From Dendrolimus kikuchii (taxonomy: Eukaryota; Arthropoda; Insecta; Lepidoptera; Lasiocampidae), in NCBI GenBank assembly GCA_019925095.2, contig CM034415.1:5985001-6049000 (forward strand): DNA of 64,000 nucleotides, in the 5' to 3' direction. Each line of letters opens with the position of its first letter. Positions within the stretch are counted from its first letter, which is position 1. The position numbers were made by a program, and so were the translations under genes. Positions 20,601 through 35,600 of the stretch are shown piece by piece. Under the pieces are notes generated by a model that was given only the letters and a program-made list of their open reading frames with translations, did no database searches and was not told where the DNA came from.

Positions 20601-23600
20601 CGTACTTTATTGTTGTGGTGACGTAATAGTAATGTTCTGTGAGCCATGTAACGCACTACTTTCAAACCATCAACACTTAAAGGCTTACGACGTATTTGGG
20701 TAAGGAAAGTCTATTGAAATGAGCACATTATAAGTCGTAAGTCGCGGACGTGGTCTTGAGCGTTCGGACGTCCTAAAGCAATCTGGAGAGTGTTTTACAG
20801 TGCTGGTGTAAACGTCGTTCGGACGCGTCCCGTAATGTGTGGGCACCTTAATACGTAAATAAATCTAAAGTAATCGATTTGAAAATAAAAAATGTTCTAC
20901 TTAAAGAAAAATAATACCGCAATTATTATAAGTGCCATATTATTGGCTTATTTAACCATATTTATTATTTAGCATATTTATTACACGATATAATATATAT
21001 TTTTTAAATATATTGATAAGATAAATTGATTAAAAATTATTAATGAATTAAGTCGATGTAGTCGGTAACGCATTAGGAAATGCATTACTAATCGATCCGT
21101 CATCAAACTGTCAAAAGTAAAATAATTCCTTGGAAAGACTATTATAGTAAGTTCCAAAGAATCATTAAACTGTATGTCTATGTACGTTGACCCACCTTCT
21201 CCTCTCTCCTGATGCGCCTGCGCATCTTCTTCTCCTCAGGGTCGAGGGAGTCCAGCTCGGGGTCCGTGAGCGTGTCGTCGGACAACTCCTCCTCGGATAA
21301 CTCCTCCTCTTCGCACTCTTCTTCTTCTTCCATTTCTATCACATAGAAGAACCACTAAATATATAGTATCTGTATATAAGTAAATCCCAAACTCAAAGGG
21401 CGCGGGTTCGTATCCTGGCTGGACCGCATGCACCTTTTAGACAGTTTTTCGACCTAATGTGACAGTGGGACGTTTATGGTACCACGGTATGGTTTTGGTA
21501 AAAGGGTTAACTTTGAATTAATCGTGTTTCGTACTGTTATACCCATGCATTGCAAGGGTTAACGATTCCCTACAAGACTGCTGGGATACTTCAGCAGCCT
21601 TGCTAATGATATACCATTCTCAACGCCAACGAGTCAGTCTGTCGTTAAGATCTGTTGTGAGCGGTTGCTTCCTAAAATCAATTACGTCCATCAGTGATTA
21701 GTGTGCAATTAAAAATATTCTTTAAAAATAAAAGGGTTAATTTATTTCCCTTATAACAGTATGATGAGTGAGAGTTTAGATAGCCCACTTTCAAAGACCC
21801 CCAATTCCAGGGATGGAAGTCACGTCAAGAATGTTAAACTAGAAGATTGATGTATACAAATGTAAAGGTAGACCAACAAAGAGATGGATGGATTATGGGA
21901 AGGATGATGTGATGATTTATGGTATGTCAGAATATGGAAGAGTATGGAAATAAAAGACATATTTCACCGACTCCAAGTGATTGGGAGAAGGTGATAAAAA
22001 AGAAGATGATCTTACCATTAGTGGTTTCCTCTAATTGTTTCTTCAGTTGATCTATCTCTTGTTGGAATCTGAAATAAAGAATTCAAACCGATTTGAATAG
22101 ACTAATATAGGGGGATGACTTCGTCTCAAAGAAGGTTTTCCAGCGAGCATTTATTATTGTTAGAAATTGTTATATATGTAATAAAACTACGTTTTAACGG
22201 TTTTAAGCGCGGTAATTTTATTTGATTTTGGTTTTTCCGACGTTTCTGCCACTTTTCAGTAGCCGTAATCACGGAAGACAAAGATGTCAAGTGTCAACGA
22301 AAAACCAAAATCAAATAAAATTACGGCGCTTAAAACCGTTAAAACGTATACAAGTCACGAAAACTTAAGAAAGTATTATTTGTTATATATGCTTTGTACG
22401 TTTCGGGAATTGATTGCGACTTCAATTATTGTACAGCGCCATGTATTGGCTTATAAGTATTGCACTACACTAAAATGGTCAAGTGCCTGTAGATGTTTTT
22501 AGGCCCGACGCGGAACGGTCGGTCCACTTGAACGGCCACGGGACATGGTTACCGTCATCTATGGATATGTCTTCGTCTATGACACGCGGCACAGCCGCGG
22601 GGCCAATTCTAGAAGTTACTAAGCAGCAAACTTAAATGTTTTGTACAATATCTTGAAGTCGGACTTTTTATCTACTATTTAGTTACACAAATACTTGAAC
22701 GGCTTTAGAAAAAAAAAAGGATATGAAACACGTTGTACACGCCTATAATATTCGAGGGTTAATCTCGATTACCCTGGGGTCCACTCATCAGATAAAAAAA
22801 AAATATTATCAGTTTTATTTCGGTCTAAATTGGACCTATGTTTAACCATCTGACTTATGGACTCTCTAATCTGTGCTGCACAATGTAAAACTCATATCAT
22901 AACTCTCGCAGGCTTAGTCCTATAGATTTATATGTTTGTCTCATTTTAGTGTCGCTTATTCGTTTCATCGAGTATCACAACAACATACAGTCGAATTGGG
23001 AACCTGCTCCTGCTGAAAGTGGGTTAAAACTATAATATTCTGGACCATCCATATAGATCCCGGCTGACGTCACTGTACCTGGTAAGCAGTGCGTCTCCGG
23101 GCTCGCTGTTGACGTGCGTCTTGTTCTCGATGTTCTTGGCCCTGTTCGCGTACCGAAGGGTGCTTATCGTCTCCACGTAGTTCGTGTCGGCCGGACCTAT
23201 TGTTGCTATCTACAAAAATAACATAAGTCCAAAAAAAATGTTGTTTGTATAAGCCGCGCGCAGAAGGTTTGCCGATGACTACTTACTATTATCTATACTA
23301 ATATTATAAAGAGGTAAAGTTTGTGACTTTGTGACGTTGTAGAGAATAATCTCTGGATCTACTAAACCGATTTTAAAAATTCTTTTACTGCTCGAAAGCT
23401 ACGTTAACAGGGAGTGTTATAGGCTATATAAAATGACGCTATATACCACGGGAGCGGGACAGAGCACGGGTGAAACCGCGCCGGGTCGCTAGTTGTATAT
23501 ACTTATGTAAAGTACATACAATAATAAATTTATTGCAACAACTATTTATGTAAACTTTTTTGTCAACCCTACTGACCATCGACGCGTGACATTATGAGGG

Positions 23601-26600
23601 TATCGGCAAACCTTTTGTGCACGGGTAGGACTAGGTGTTACTATGATTTTCTGGCGTATTTTCGACGAATCTAAATTAGGGGACAATGAGTAATTATTAA
23701 TCGAAAAAAAACTGATACAGAAAAACTACCATAATAGGTCGTGATTTTATGGATTTTTCTCGAATATTATTCATTGGTCCCGAATTTTTGTGGACATAAT
23801 AATAATAATCGGCAGAGAAACACACATTGTATATCCCCAAGCTAAGCAAGTAACGTTTGTGTTATGGGTAATATACAACGGACCACTCTGGGGCTGATCC
23901 CAGACACCCAGACCATAGTAAATAACAGAAAGTTAATTTCCGAAAATCACCATGTCAGAATGAACTTTATAGCACACAAGAGAGTAGTTTACATCAGTAA
24001 TAACAATATTTTAAATAGTACAATTGGCGATATTATCGCTTACAGCGATTTCCTCCAGACAACCTTCTTTACTACATTTTACTTAAAAAAATGGGTCGGT
24101 ATCCTGTGCGCAACATAGCTCTAGATATTAATAATAAAATATTACATTAAATAATAATGACATAGATAACATTAAATAAAAATTAATGAACTTTATTTCT
24201 AATTAAGAAGAATAAGAATATATACAAATTAAGTTGAGAACTTATAGGTCTACTAGCGGGATCGACAGACGTGGTCTAGCCCCGAAAAAGTAAAAAAAAC
24301 TACAACAATGGCACCTACCTGGTCCAGTTGTGTATCTAAACCATACCAGGACCGACCCATTTTTTTAAACACACACATTTTCTTTTATCAAAATCGATCT
24401 ACCGGTTAAGAGGATCTCAGTGACACACACACACAAGAATTATAATTAGAAGAGTTAGAAGTTATAACTCTATATGAGGCAGTCAACAACTAATTAAATT
24501 TCATAAATCTTGTTCGAAACATTTTTATGTTGTCCCTACATATTGCACAAGAAATTAGCAAGGTTAAAACTGAGTAGTCCACGTACGTGCTTTGGCACCT
24601 GTCAATACAGAAAACAGACAAACTTCGCAGATGCATCTATAAACATGTTTAAGTTTTATATATTTTCACGTAGCAATTAAGATTAAACAAGAATTACATA
24701 CATACATACATAACTTCACGCCAGTTCCCTTGTGGGGTAGGCACGATCAACAGAGCGCCATTCAGGCTTATTCTTACACACCTCACATGCTTCTTTGACA
24801 TGCATAGCTCTTGTCATGCACGCTCGTCTGTTCTTAAGGCTTCTGACATCACCTTCTGCTAGTATACGATCAATTTGATCATGGAAGGTGTGTCGTGGCC
24901 TTCCACGACTTCTGCATCCATCCACTTTTGCATTGTATATCTGTTTAGTTATTCTTTCATGCATTCTTTCCACATGCCCGAACCACCGGAGCATTCCTTT
25001 CCTTACCTTCACCTCGACACTCTCTTTCAGACCAACTCTCTTAAGAATTACATGTAGAGTATAAACCCGTTTTATTTTGTGCTCCCCTCACGGCGATTGA
25101 GCCATGGGCTCTCGCCTAGTGGTGCATCACCCTGTCTAACGGGGCAACTACCATCGATGCATCATAAAACTTTTTTTTTTTGTTAAATCAGGGGAAATGT
25201 GTTTTCTTATGACACACACATACACGGGTCTTGGATACAGGTGAAAACCAAAAGCGCCGCCTAGTGCCGCGCGCGCCGTGTGCGCGTAGGACTCTTGCAC
25301 CAAACGGCAAACGGTATCTCCTCCATTAAAGGAGGAGGCCAAATACACTACCCACAAAACCTACCTGAGTCCCTATGAGAGCATACATCTAGAATGTCAA
25401 GGATGTACAACGTAGTTAAACTCTTCCGACATCCTAGTGCGCCGATTTGGTACTAAACCCCGGGAAGCAGGGCTGTACCAGTTTGTGCAGTAGAGGTGGT
25501 TCCACCGATATCCCCGTAAACAGTGGGCCTCTACCACGGATAATGAGAAACCAAATACAAAACGTTGTTTTCGAACCCCCCCCCAATTAGATAGACGACA
25601 GTCGAAAACTACTCTCCCTCCCTCTCTGGGGACCCCCTTCTCTCCTTTCTCTTCTCTTCCTGATTCACAAAAAGGGTCCCCTGCCAAGCGAACCACACAT
25701 TTTTTTTGAGGCAGGGGAAAATACATTTTGTACATTACCAGGTCCTTTACTGGGATTAGACCAAAGCAATGAGAGCCATCCACTGAAGATGGCGCGGATA
25801 TCAGAGTCAATTGCGGGCTTGTGTGGAGACTCAGCAAGGTACCCCTAAGCGTAACCCATGGGGCATTACTCCACTAAAACCCCTCTTCCTCCCATGCATC
25901 CCGCGCTCATGCCCCGGGAGAAGAAAACTCACTTCGTCAATAGAGGTTGGTTCCTCCGCACCCCACATACTGGAGGACCCCCCCCCCTGTAGAACGCACC
26001 ACTCAACATAAATCAACTTCCACATATTATATTAAAAAAATGTGCTCCAGTTAAAACTAAGTTTGAATAAAACTTTTGAATTTGAATATAATGAATGTGC
26101 TTTCGTCTCACCATGACAGTCTTGGAGTTCCCTCCGAGCGAGTCCTGCAGCAGCCTGGTGAGTTTCGAGTTCCTGTAGGGTATGTGGGTGGACTTGCCGT
26201 CGACCAGCGCCGAGATCACATTCCCCAGCACCGACAGAGACTGGTTGATCTTAGTCGCCTCTTTTAGGCGGGTGCCGCTCGCCTGCGTCTTGCTCTGACG
26301 CTCCGAACCCTAACATAAACAAAATATATTATCAGCCTATAAATATCCGGCTGGCGCTGGGGCGCAAAGATTAGTTTATGCCCCTTAAGGGCGATCCATA
26401 AATGACGTTAAGGGGGGGGGGGGGGGTCGAATACGTACGACATTATGTGACAAGGAGAGGGAGGGGTGTCAAATTTCCTGACGTCACATTTCAAAATCTA
26501 ATATATATAACTTTTAAAATACGAAATTTGAACTATTTCGTTATTACAAATCGCCTATTTGCCTTCGCTTCGCGATGGCGCTCGCCTCGAGAGCTCCGAT

Positions 26601-29600
26601 AAAGTTGTCAGGTCTTCGGACCAACAACATAAAGTCAAATCCAAAAAAAAATGAACTATTTACGAAAAATTTAAAAATATTTCCAACTCTGTTACATAAA
26701 TGCTTAAATTATTAAAAATAAATTCAAATGGAAACAAAACTAATTACGGAACCGCCGTTTTAAATTAACATCTTCTTGATGTTCAATTGCATAATGTGAT
26801 GTCACGAGTGAACGAGCGAGGGGTCAAAAAATCATGATTATATGACTAATAATAAAAAAGTGAAATTTCATTTTTACTTGTTGTTGACAATTTCAAGAGT
26901 CATCCAAATATACATATATAATAACAGGTCATCAACGTCCGATCCGAGCCCAGCAGTAGTACCATAAACGCCCCACTGTTGGGCTCGTGCTTCCCACTAT
27001 AGAGGAACGGACAGTATACCCGCCACGCTTGTCCAAGGCGGCTTGGCAGATTTGACACGTCGGTTATGTCGATGTGCAGGTTTCATCACGATGTTTTCCT
27101 TCACCGTTGTTAGCACGTGTTAGTTGTAACAATATGTACATTGTGTTAGAAAACTGCCTAAGTGAAAGAGAGAGAGAGACAGAGATAGAGATAACAATGT
27201 ATTGCACACCAAAATATACAATTACAAAAACAGACCATATTTACATTATTTTCTAGAACAATAGGCGGCCTTATCGCTCAAAGCGATCTCTTCCAGGCAA
27301 CCTAAATCAAAGAAATGCGAATCAGGCGATGTAGGTGGTGAAAGAAAAAGGCAATAGATATATAAATACTCAAACTAATTTAAGAATTAAATACGTGTAT
27401 ATATAAGTATAAGTGGTGCATGCGTTTTGCTTTGCCAGGTGGTAGGGCATTTGCCCGACTGGATGGCTACCACCCCTGGTCTTAAGTATGTCGCTATAAC
27501 AATCTTGAGTTGTGTTCCGGCATTAGTAACCAGGTTCCAGTCTCCCTTAAGAGAGCAGCAGCGCATTTGTAGCACCTCTGGTGTTGCAAATGTCCATAGG
27601 CGATAGTAACCGCTTTCCATCAAGTGGGCTATCTGCCTGTCTGCTGAACTCCTGCAATAAAAAAAAATAAAAAAAATGCGTTCCGGCCAGGATCGAACCC
27701 GCGCCCTTTGAGTTTGGGACGCGTGCGCAAGTCGTTACGCTACCACGTCTTACATGCATATATCACACGAATGACCATCTTTTACAAGTTCACTAATGCC
27801 CGATTTCTGAGATTACCAGTTACGAGTTCAATAACAATTGATTCCATAAAACTATGTAATAGATAAACTTAGGTTAACTGTTAACCTACAACTAGTACCA
27901 AAACTCGCCACTAGATGGATCTATTTAAGAAGGAATATCTAATATTTATTTACATCAAACAAAAGCGTCAACAACAAAACGCCAAACAAAAGATATGGAA
28001 TAGATAAACACCTAATATTGGTCAGTTTAGTTGAACCTTTTTTTTTGGCCAGGGAAAATCCGTTTGAGGACTAAGCCGCGACAGGCACAGAAGCCTGGGG
28101 GGATGTTCGCGACCCGTGTGAGTGTATGGGATTCGCCAGATCGGTGGTGGCACTAGCGTGCCCGGTCAGAACCGGTGCCACGCTATTGCCATGCCCCAGT
28201 TAGGGATACCCACTAAGCCTCCTGGGTGTTCCGTCCTGCGCCTTATGCCGCCCTGGCACGTGAATGCGGGCTTCCCAACTCCGCGTGCCCTGGCAGGCGT
28301 GGGCCCCCCTCACTGGGCCTCTTCCTATGCCAGGGGACGTGTCCCCTGGCTACTTCTAGGTCTGTAACGCGCCCCACGGGAAGAGAGATGAGCGTGCGCG
28401 GAACACTCGCGCTCTCATCAATTAAGTTGAACCTAGTTTAACTATCGTACGATGGTGAGTTCAAAAACACCGATACCTCAGAAACCGGGCATAAAACGTG
28501 TAAAGCGACGTATTGTAATTGCGCCTCACCGCCAAGTCGACGAGATGCAGCTTCCCCATCTTGACGTGGGTCTTGCCGTCGCCGCCCTTCTTGCTGCTCT
28601 CCACAGTGATGGAGAAGATGGCGTGGGAGCGCGAGCTCTCCGTGTTCATCGCGGTGGCGCCTATGTGACGGTTCTTGTTGCCGACGGCCATTATCTTCTC
28701 CAACTCGTCGGCGTTGTGGACCACGTAGCCTGTACGGAAAAGAAAGGCAAAAATATTTTTGAACTCAAACTTCTATATAGAATTATAGATAATACTCCCA
28801 TATTAGGATTTTTTCTGTCAAGAAAAAGCGTTACGGCCGCGTGGAGGGGCGGCATAATTTTAGAGTAGACTATGGATGCGTTTTTTGGTTCCGGATCGAA
28901 TTCACTTTTTTTGTTTGATAAAATAAAATATGTTTAAATAAAAAATGCATTCATTAAAATGTATATAACCTAACGAAATCATAATTTGCAGTAAACCTGC
29001 GAAAAATTGAAATGTGTGGGACACATAGTAGAAGTAAAACTTCAACGGACAAGTGGTAAAACGAATCACAACAAAATTTTAACTTGAAGTTTTACGGGCA
29101 GGTTTTCAAATTGGAGAAGTACATTAACAATCTGCCTATAAAACTTCAAGTTAAAATTTTAGTTATTCTTTTATTTCTTTAAATCTTTATCTTTACAGTG
29201 AATAGTGTCAGTGTCAATTGCGGACAAGATGAGTTATTATCTGTGAGTGATATACTGAATACTGATAAACTGATATCAAAAAAATATAAACAAATAGAGT
29301 AAAAAACATAATAAAATTAATTACATTAAAACAAAATTACACCATAAAGTTATAGTGTCACGATTTATTTTGGCTTTCTATTATATTCGGTTTCCTCGTT
29401 CACGTACTACGCATGCGCAGTGCGCGGGCTAATCATTCTTTCTCTTTTCTTTCTAGTCTATTTTCTTCTCATTCTGATCTATAGTCATCGCGTGGAACAG
29501 GAATGAACTAAAGAGTTAAAGATATAAAGACACATTTTGAACGCAAGTGATATACATATCTAATCACTCTTCACGTCGGATATATATCTTTTGAGTTAAT

Positions 29601-32600
29601 CACTCAGGAGTTACACACCGCTAGTCACTGCCCTTGAAGTCCACCTTCATTATGCGCACCGCAAAGGAGTGGAACTCGCTGCCGGATTCTGTTTTTTCCG
29701 AAACCTACAACCTGAGTGTCTTCAAGTCTCGTGTGAATAGATACCTTCTAGGTAAGCGTGCTCGATCTTAGACCATATCTCCGCTTAAACCAAGCGAGAT
29801 AATGGTCAAACGCGAACCTATACAGTAATAAAAAAATAAAATAAAAAAAGAAGTTTTTGGCGGGAACTGAAAGGAGATGTTGGGCTGTGCAGTTTTATTT
29901 TCTAAAAATGTGTAAAATTACTCTAAAATGAACAATAGTTGTAGGATATTGATAGTTTTTGAGTAGTAATTATGTGTTTTATGAGAAATGTGAACTGTAA
30001 AGTCAAATGTGGCCTTTTGAGTTGTCACAAGAACTCCGTTGAATGGCACTAGCTGATAACCTACAGTTCAGCTGTGCTACACATAGGTTTAAGAAAATGA
30101 AGAAACTACATTGAATCTAAGATCTGGCTTAAAGGCCCAGCTGCCAAGCCATAAAATCCAAAAAAAAAAAAAAAAAAAAAATATATAATAGCTGGATAAT
30201 GATTTCAGTGTGGTTGTACCACGTCGTAGAATATTTACCGGTGAGATCCTTGACGAAGACTCCGATGTCGGGGCGCTCCTTGACCTCGAGGCTCTGGTGC
30301 GGGTTGTTGCCCAAAAGATCGCGCACCTCCTCATTGTAGATCTCCAGGTATGTCACGCATACCAGGAACCTAAAGTGACAGTTGGGTATATGACACGTGT
30401 TACAAACAGGCCACAAGGAGTACATAAAAACTAGTTATCGGTATAATAAATGTATCAAAATATTTAGTACTAGCAGTTAATAATAAAATTTAGAACCCGA
30501 TTCCAGCGCCACCTACCAGGTCTTATTGTGAATATAAACTATCCCGAGACCGACTTAACACGTATTTTTTTACACCTTGGGTTTACAATATTGAAGTCTT
30601 AGCCCTACTAAAATTATAATATTGTAATTGTATAATACCCCATCCCTAATTTTTTCTAGTAATAAATATAGCCAATATTAATCTGTGATAATGTAGCATT
30701 CTAATGGTGAAAGAATTTTTGAAATCAGTCCAGTAGTTTTTGAGTTTAGTAGTTTAATATTAGTATAGATGTAGAAGGATAGAGAAACTATGTAGCACAG
30801 ATACCAATGTGAGAATAAATCATAGATAAATAGAATAAACTAAGTAGAATATAACAATATTATGTATCCGTATTAGCATAAACAAATCTATTTTCTATCT
30901 ATCTGTCTATAATCTCTATAAATATTATAAACGGGAAAGTTTGTAAGAATGTATGTATGGATGTATGTTTGTTACTCTTTCACGCAAAAACTGCTGAATG
31001 GATTTCGATGAAACTTTACAATAATATAGCTTACACATCATAAGAACACAGGCTATAATTTATCAAGATACAGTGTGAATTATCCAAAATATAACGATTT
31101 TCCATCACCACGCGGGTGAAACCGCGGGCGCAGGCAGTACTATAATAAATCTATAAATGGCTCGAGATCGTACAACGTGTTTAAAAATTTTAAAAAAAAT
31201 CGGAGGGGCTATTTCGTATCAGCAGATTCCGAAAAACATTTTTTAATTAAATTTTTTCTGTCTTTTAGAGCACATCACGTAGTAACTATTGAACAGATTT
31301 AAATGAAACTCGAGATACAGCTCGCTTATATCCCAGGGCGTAACTTAGAATACTTTTATTCCGATAAGTGACGTAGTTTCCGTGGGATAGACGAAAATAG
31401 TGAAAAAGATGGCGCTACGATCGCATCTTATTTGGAAACAACTGAACGTATATGAATTAAACTCGACATAGAGCTGGCTTATAACCCGAGTTAACACTTA
31501 GGATACATTATATCCCGATAAATCGTTTCCATAGTATCCGTCCGGATTAGCAAAATAGATGGCGCTGCAGTTCACTAACAAATACTTAAGTTGTCATAAG
31601 CAATATCAAACTTTTTTATGTTTTTATTGCTGAAACACAGCAGACAGGCTGACGGCCCAACTGTGATGGAAAGTGGTAACCATCGCCTATGGACATTAGC
31701 CATAACAAAGGTGCTGCTAATGTGCTGCTGGCCTTGAAGGAGAAACTGTCACCTGGCCACTAATGCCGGAACACAACTCAAAGTTGTTATGGCGGCATAC
31801 TTCAGACCAGGGCTGGTAGCCATCCAGTCGGGCAAATGCCCTACCACCTGGATGTGAGTTGTTTTGTCGCCTCTTTCGACAGGGCGCCCGGCCACAGGAA
31901 TTAGTATCCTTTTTCCGTTCCTGCACGGAGTAGAAACTAAAACTAACTAAAAAATATAATTAAATACTAAAAATGGACTAACTTCTAAATAGTACAAATG
32001 ATTAAAGACTATGTAAGAAATCGCTACCAATGGGGAGCGTGCCCAGGAGGCTGGCTGCATCGCCGCGCTGTATGGTAATGCTTATTCGTTGGGCGAAATA
32101 TGCGCCAGCCTTCTGACCACAGGTGGTATCAAAGAGCTTCTTGCAAACTTTGAAGAAACTCTTTGTCGACGGACCCCGCGGACCTAATGTTTCAACTCCA
32201 AATGACACAAATACATTGTAAACTCCATGTAACGTCACTCGATTTAACGACAAACTCCCGTAGGCGTCGAAATCACTTGGTGATTGGTTGGTTTAGCTTG
32301 TATTTTATACAATGATACACTCTATATAGCATTACACCTACTCTCAATAACGACAACAATTAAGTAATAAAAAGTACCTTTAAGTTGCCAAAATTAGTAA
32401 AAGCTGCGCAGCTGTGTACGTTCTTTTATCGCTTTATTATCCTAGCCCGTAATAAACTCGACTGTCGGCATCATGCATACCGAAATTTCGAAGTACTTCC
32501 TTATCACCAATATTCCTCCATATCGCAAGATATGAATAAAATAATTAAAAAAATACAACAAAATTACTAGTGCAGCAAAAGACATCAGACAAAAATAACA

Positions 32601-35600
32601 GACTTCTCTCCATTTAACGACAACTCTCTATAATGCCATAAAATGCACAGTCCCTTCAGTGTCGTTATATAGAGTTTACACTGTATGTGTAAGCCCTTCC
32701 TAAGGATCCATATTTGTGCCGTTACTATCTTAATTTTTGGTCTAACAACGAAATCAAAAGTAATTAGCTGTCGTTTTATCTTACTTCTCATCATCCTTGG
32801 CCTTCGCTATATGGCTAAATATATGCGCGAAGGAGTTCGGGATAATGCCTCTCAGTTCTGGCGCATTATTGGAGCCTGCCATCGTGTATGTCTTGCCAGT
32901 GCCAGTCTGTCCATATGCAAATATAGTCCCATTGTAGCCCTTTAGTACTTGCTCCACTATAGGACTCGCTGTTTGGACGTATATATCCATCTGGAATGAA
33001 GAAATTGGTGTTGTTAAGACCTTGGTCTACTACAAACATTATGAAGCAGCATTGTCACATGCTAAATTTTGTTTAAATTACATTTCACTTGAGACTTTTT
33101 TTATGTAAAGGTGCTCCCTGGCCGCGAGCATTCGCCTGTAATGTAACACTTATGACTTGATTTTGGGCATTACGTTACAATACTGCCTCCCTGACTGACG
33201 AGCATTCGCCTGTACCGCTACATTTATGATTCGATTTTTAGCATTTAGTGATTCCACAATGTCAAACGAAGCGGGAGTAGTGTTACAAGTTGTATCAAAA
33301 TATTACAGATTGTATCATTACAAGTTGCGTACTGTAATGCTCGGTTCTCCTCCTTCACTGATGTAATGCTCGGATCTGTAACATTACATTACAGATGAAT
33401 GCTCGCGGTGACAGAGTCAGACAAACAAAATAGGTAGACCGACCTCCAAGCTCTCAGTGAAGGAAGCCGACATTGGATTAGGAAGCTGATCGCGCCGTGG
33501 TGCGTTACCACAACTGACTATTAAATAATCATTTTATTATGATAAATGGGTTCACGTTTGACCACGATCAAGCCTAATGTTAGACAATGATGCGATCGAA
33601 GATTAGTACAGATGAATGTGGAATAGTTTCCAGTGGATACATTACTATTACCCACGCAGATTCATACGACGTGCATACTATGTAAGTATTTTTTATGTTG
33701 TTGATTACAATGCAAGTGGCACTGATTTTGCCAATGTCAAAGTATGAAGAGGCAGGTGGAAAGGAAAAAAAGTTAATAAATCTAAAAATTTCGCCAGTAA
33801 TTTATACAAGTTTTCTGCAAACCTGGAGATAGATAAATACAATATATAGGATTTATAATACAATATATAATATCTGTACATGTATATACAAAACTATTAA
33901 TCGGACAAAACATATTATTAAATATTACGAAAATTATACATACTACAAAGCTATACTTAAAAGAATCTGATAGAGAAGAAATCTTACAAAACAATTTTAT
34001 CAACATCTAACAATTTCCATAAACTAGAGATAAACAAGTTTTTAACAAATGCTTTCACTTCATTTAACATTTTTGTTCCCATGACTCCGTCTATAATTTG
34101 ATTAGTCTAGTTAAAAATTCAGGCAACAAGGCACAACTAGAGAAAAAGAATTAGTGTTTTCAAATGACAATCAATCTAACCGTATAAGGTGTTTATGATT
34201 TGTTATGTGTATATGTATATTGTACGTGTATATTTTTATAGCTATACTAGCGGCCCGGCGCGGTTACACCTGCGCTCTGGCCCGCTCCCGTGGTATATAA
34301 CGTCATGTTATATAGCCTATGACACTCCCTGTTAACGTAGCTTTCTAACAGTAAAAGAATTTTTAAAATCGGTTTAGTAGATCCAGAGATTACCCCCTAC
34401 AACATCACAAACTTTACCTCTTTATAATATTATTAGTATAGATATATATTTTATACTTAGACATTAGTATTTTATTAAACTGTACATCAACGTTGTCATT
34501 TAAATGAAATCTTTCCATGCAAAGATGGCTTGGAAGACATGATAGCCACGCCTAATTTATTTTTCATTGCATGAGCTAAGCGGCAGGCAGACGGCCCACT
34601 GGATAGAAAACGGTTACCATCGCCTATGGACATTAGCAACACTAAATGTGCTACGAATGTGCTGCTGCTCTCTTAAGGGAAACTGGAACCTGGTCACTAA
34701 TGCCGGAACACAACTCAATAATTCATAGTTGCTTCACGGTTTTGCTACTGTATAGAAAAAAAATATGATAAGTAATAGTGCATGTAATAACGGAACGTTG
34801 TGGATTGAAAAAAGAAGCAATAACCAGAGTTGGAAAATGTACGTAAGGGTGTTTTGGGCGTGAAGAGAGAATGGATGAAAGTAGAATCACAAAACAAGTA
34901 CAACATTGTGAACGGTAGAGTTAGTGCTGGTAGACGGCGACGTATAACACCATGATCAGATAACAGAAGCGTTAAAGAGAGGTCAAGTAAAAAAGCATCC
35001 CAAATAAACGTGCATGTATGAGAAGAGGTTAACAAAAGTAAATGAAGTTAAAGTTGTTTGTCAGGATCGTCGCAGGAGATCCATCGTCTCTCACCTTCAT
35101 GGGAAACAGGCGTCATCTATCTATCTATACTAGTATAATAAATCTGTAAATGATTCGAATTTGTATAATGCGTTTAAAAATGTAAAAAAAAATTAGGGGG
35201 CTAATTCGGACCAGCAGATTCCTAAAATACAATTTTTAGAATTTTTGTCTGTCTGTCTGTTAGAGCATCACGTGAAAACCACTGGACGGATTTAAATGAA
35301 ACTTGATAAAGAGCTAACTTATGTCCACAGGCGTAACTTAAGATACTTTTTAACCCGATAAATACCGTCGTTTCTGTGAGATAGACGAAAATAGCGAAAA
35401 AGATGGCGCTGCAATCGCATCTTTTTTGGAAACTACTGAACGTATATGAATGAAACTCGACATAGTGCTGGTTTATAACCCGAGTTAACACTTAGGATGT
35501 ATTTTATCCCAATAAATGAAGTCGTTTCCTTAGAATATATGGATTAGCAAAATAGATGGCGCTGCAATCGCGTTTTTTCAATTCACTAACAAAAACCTAC

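Noticed and set aside
25397..25837. 146-codon - strand ORF in a GC-rich region
   Set aside because: Composition-driven opening in a retroelement fragment; no domain seen.
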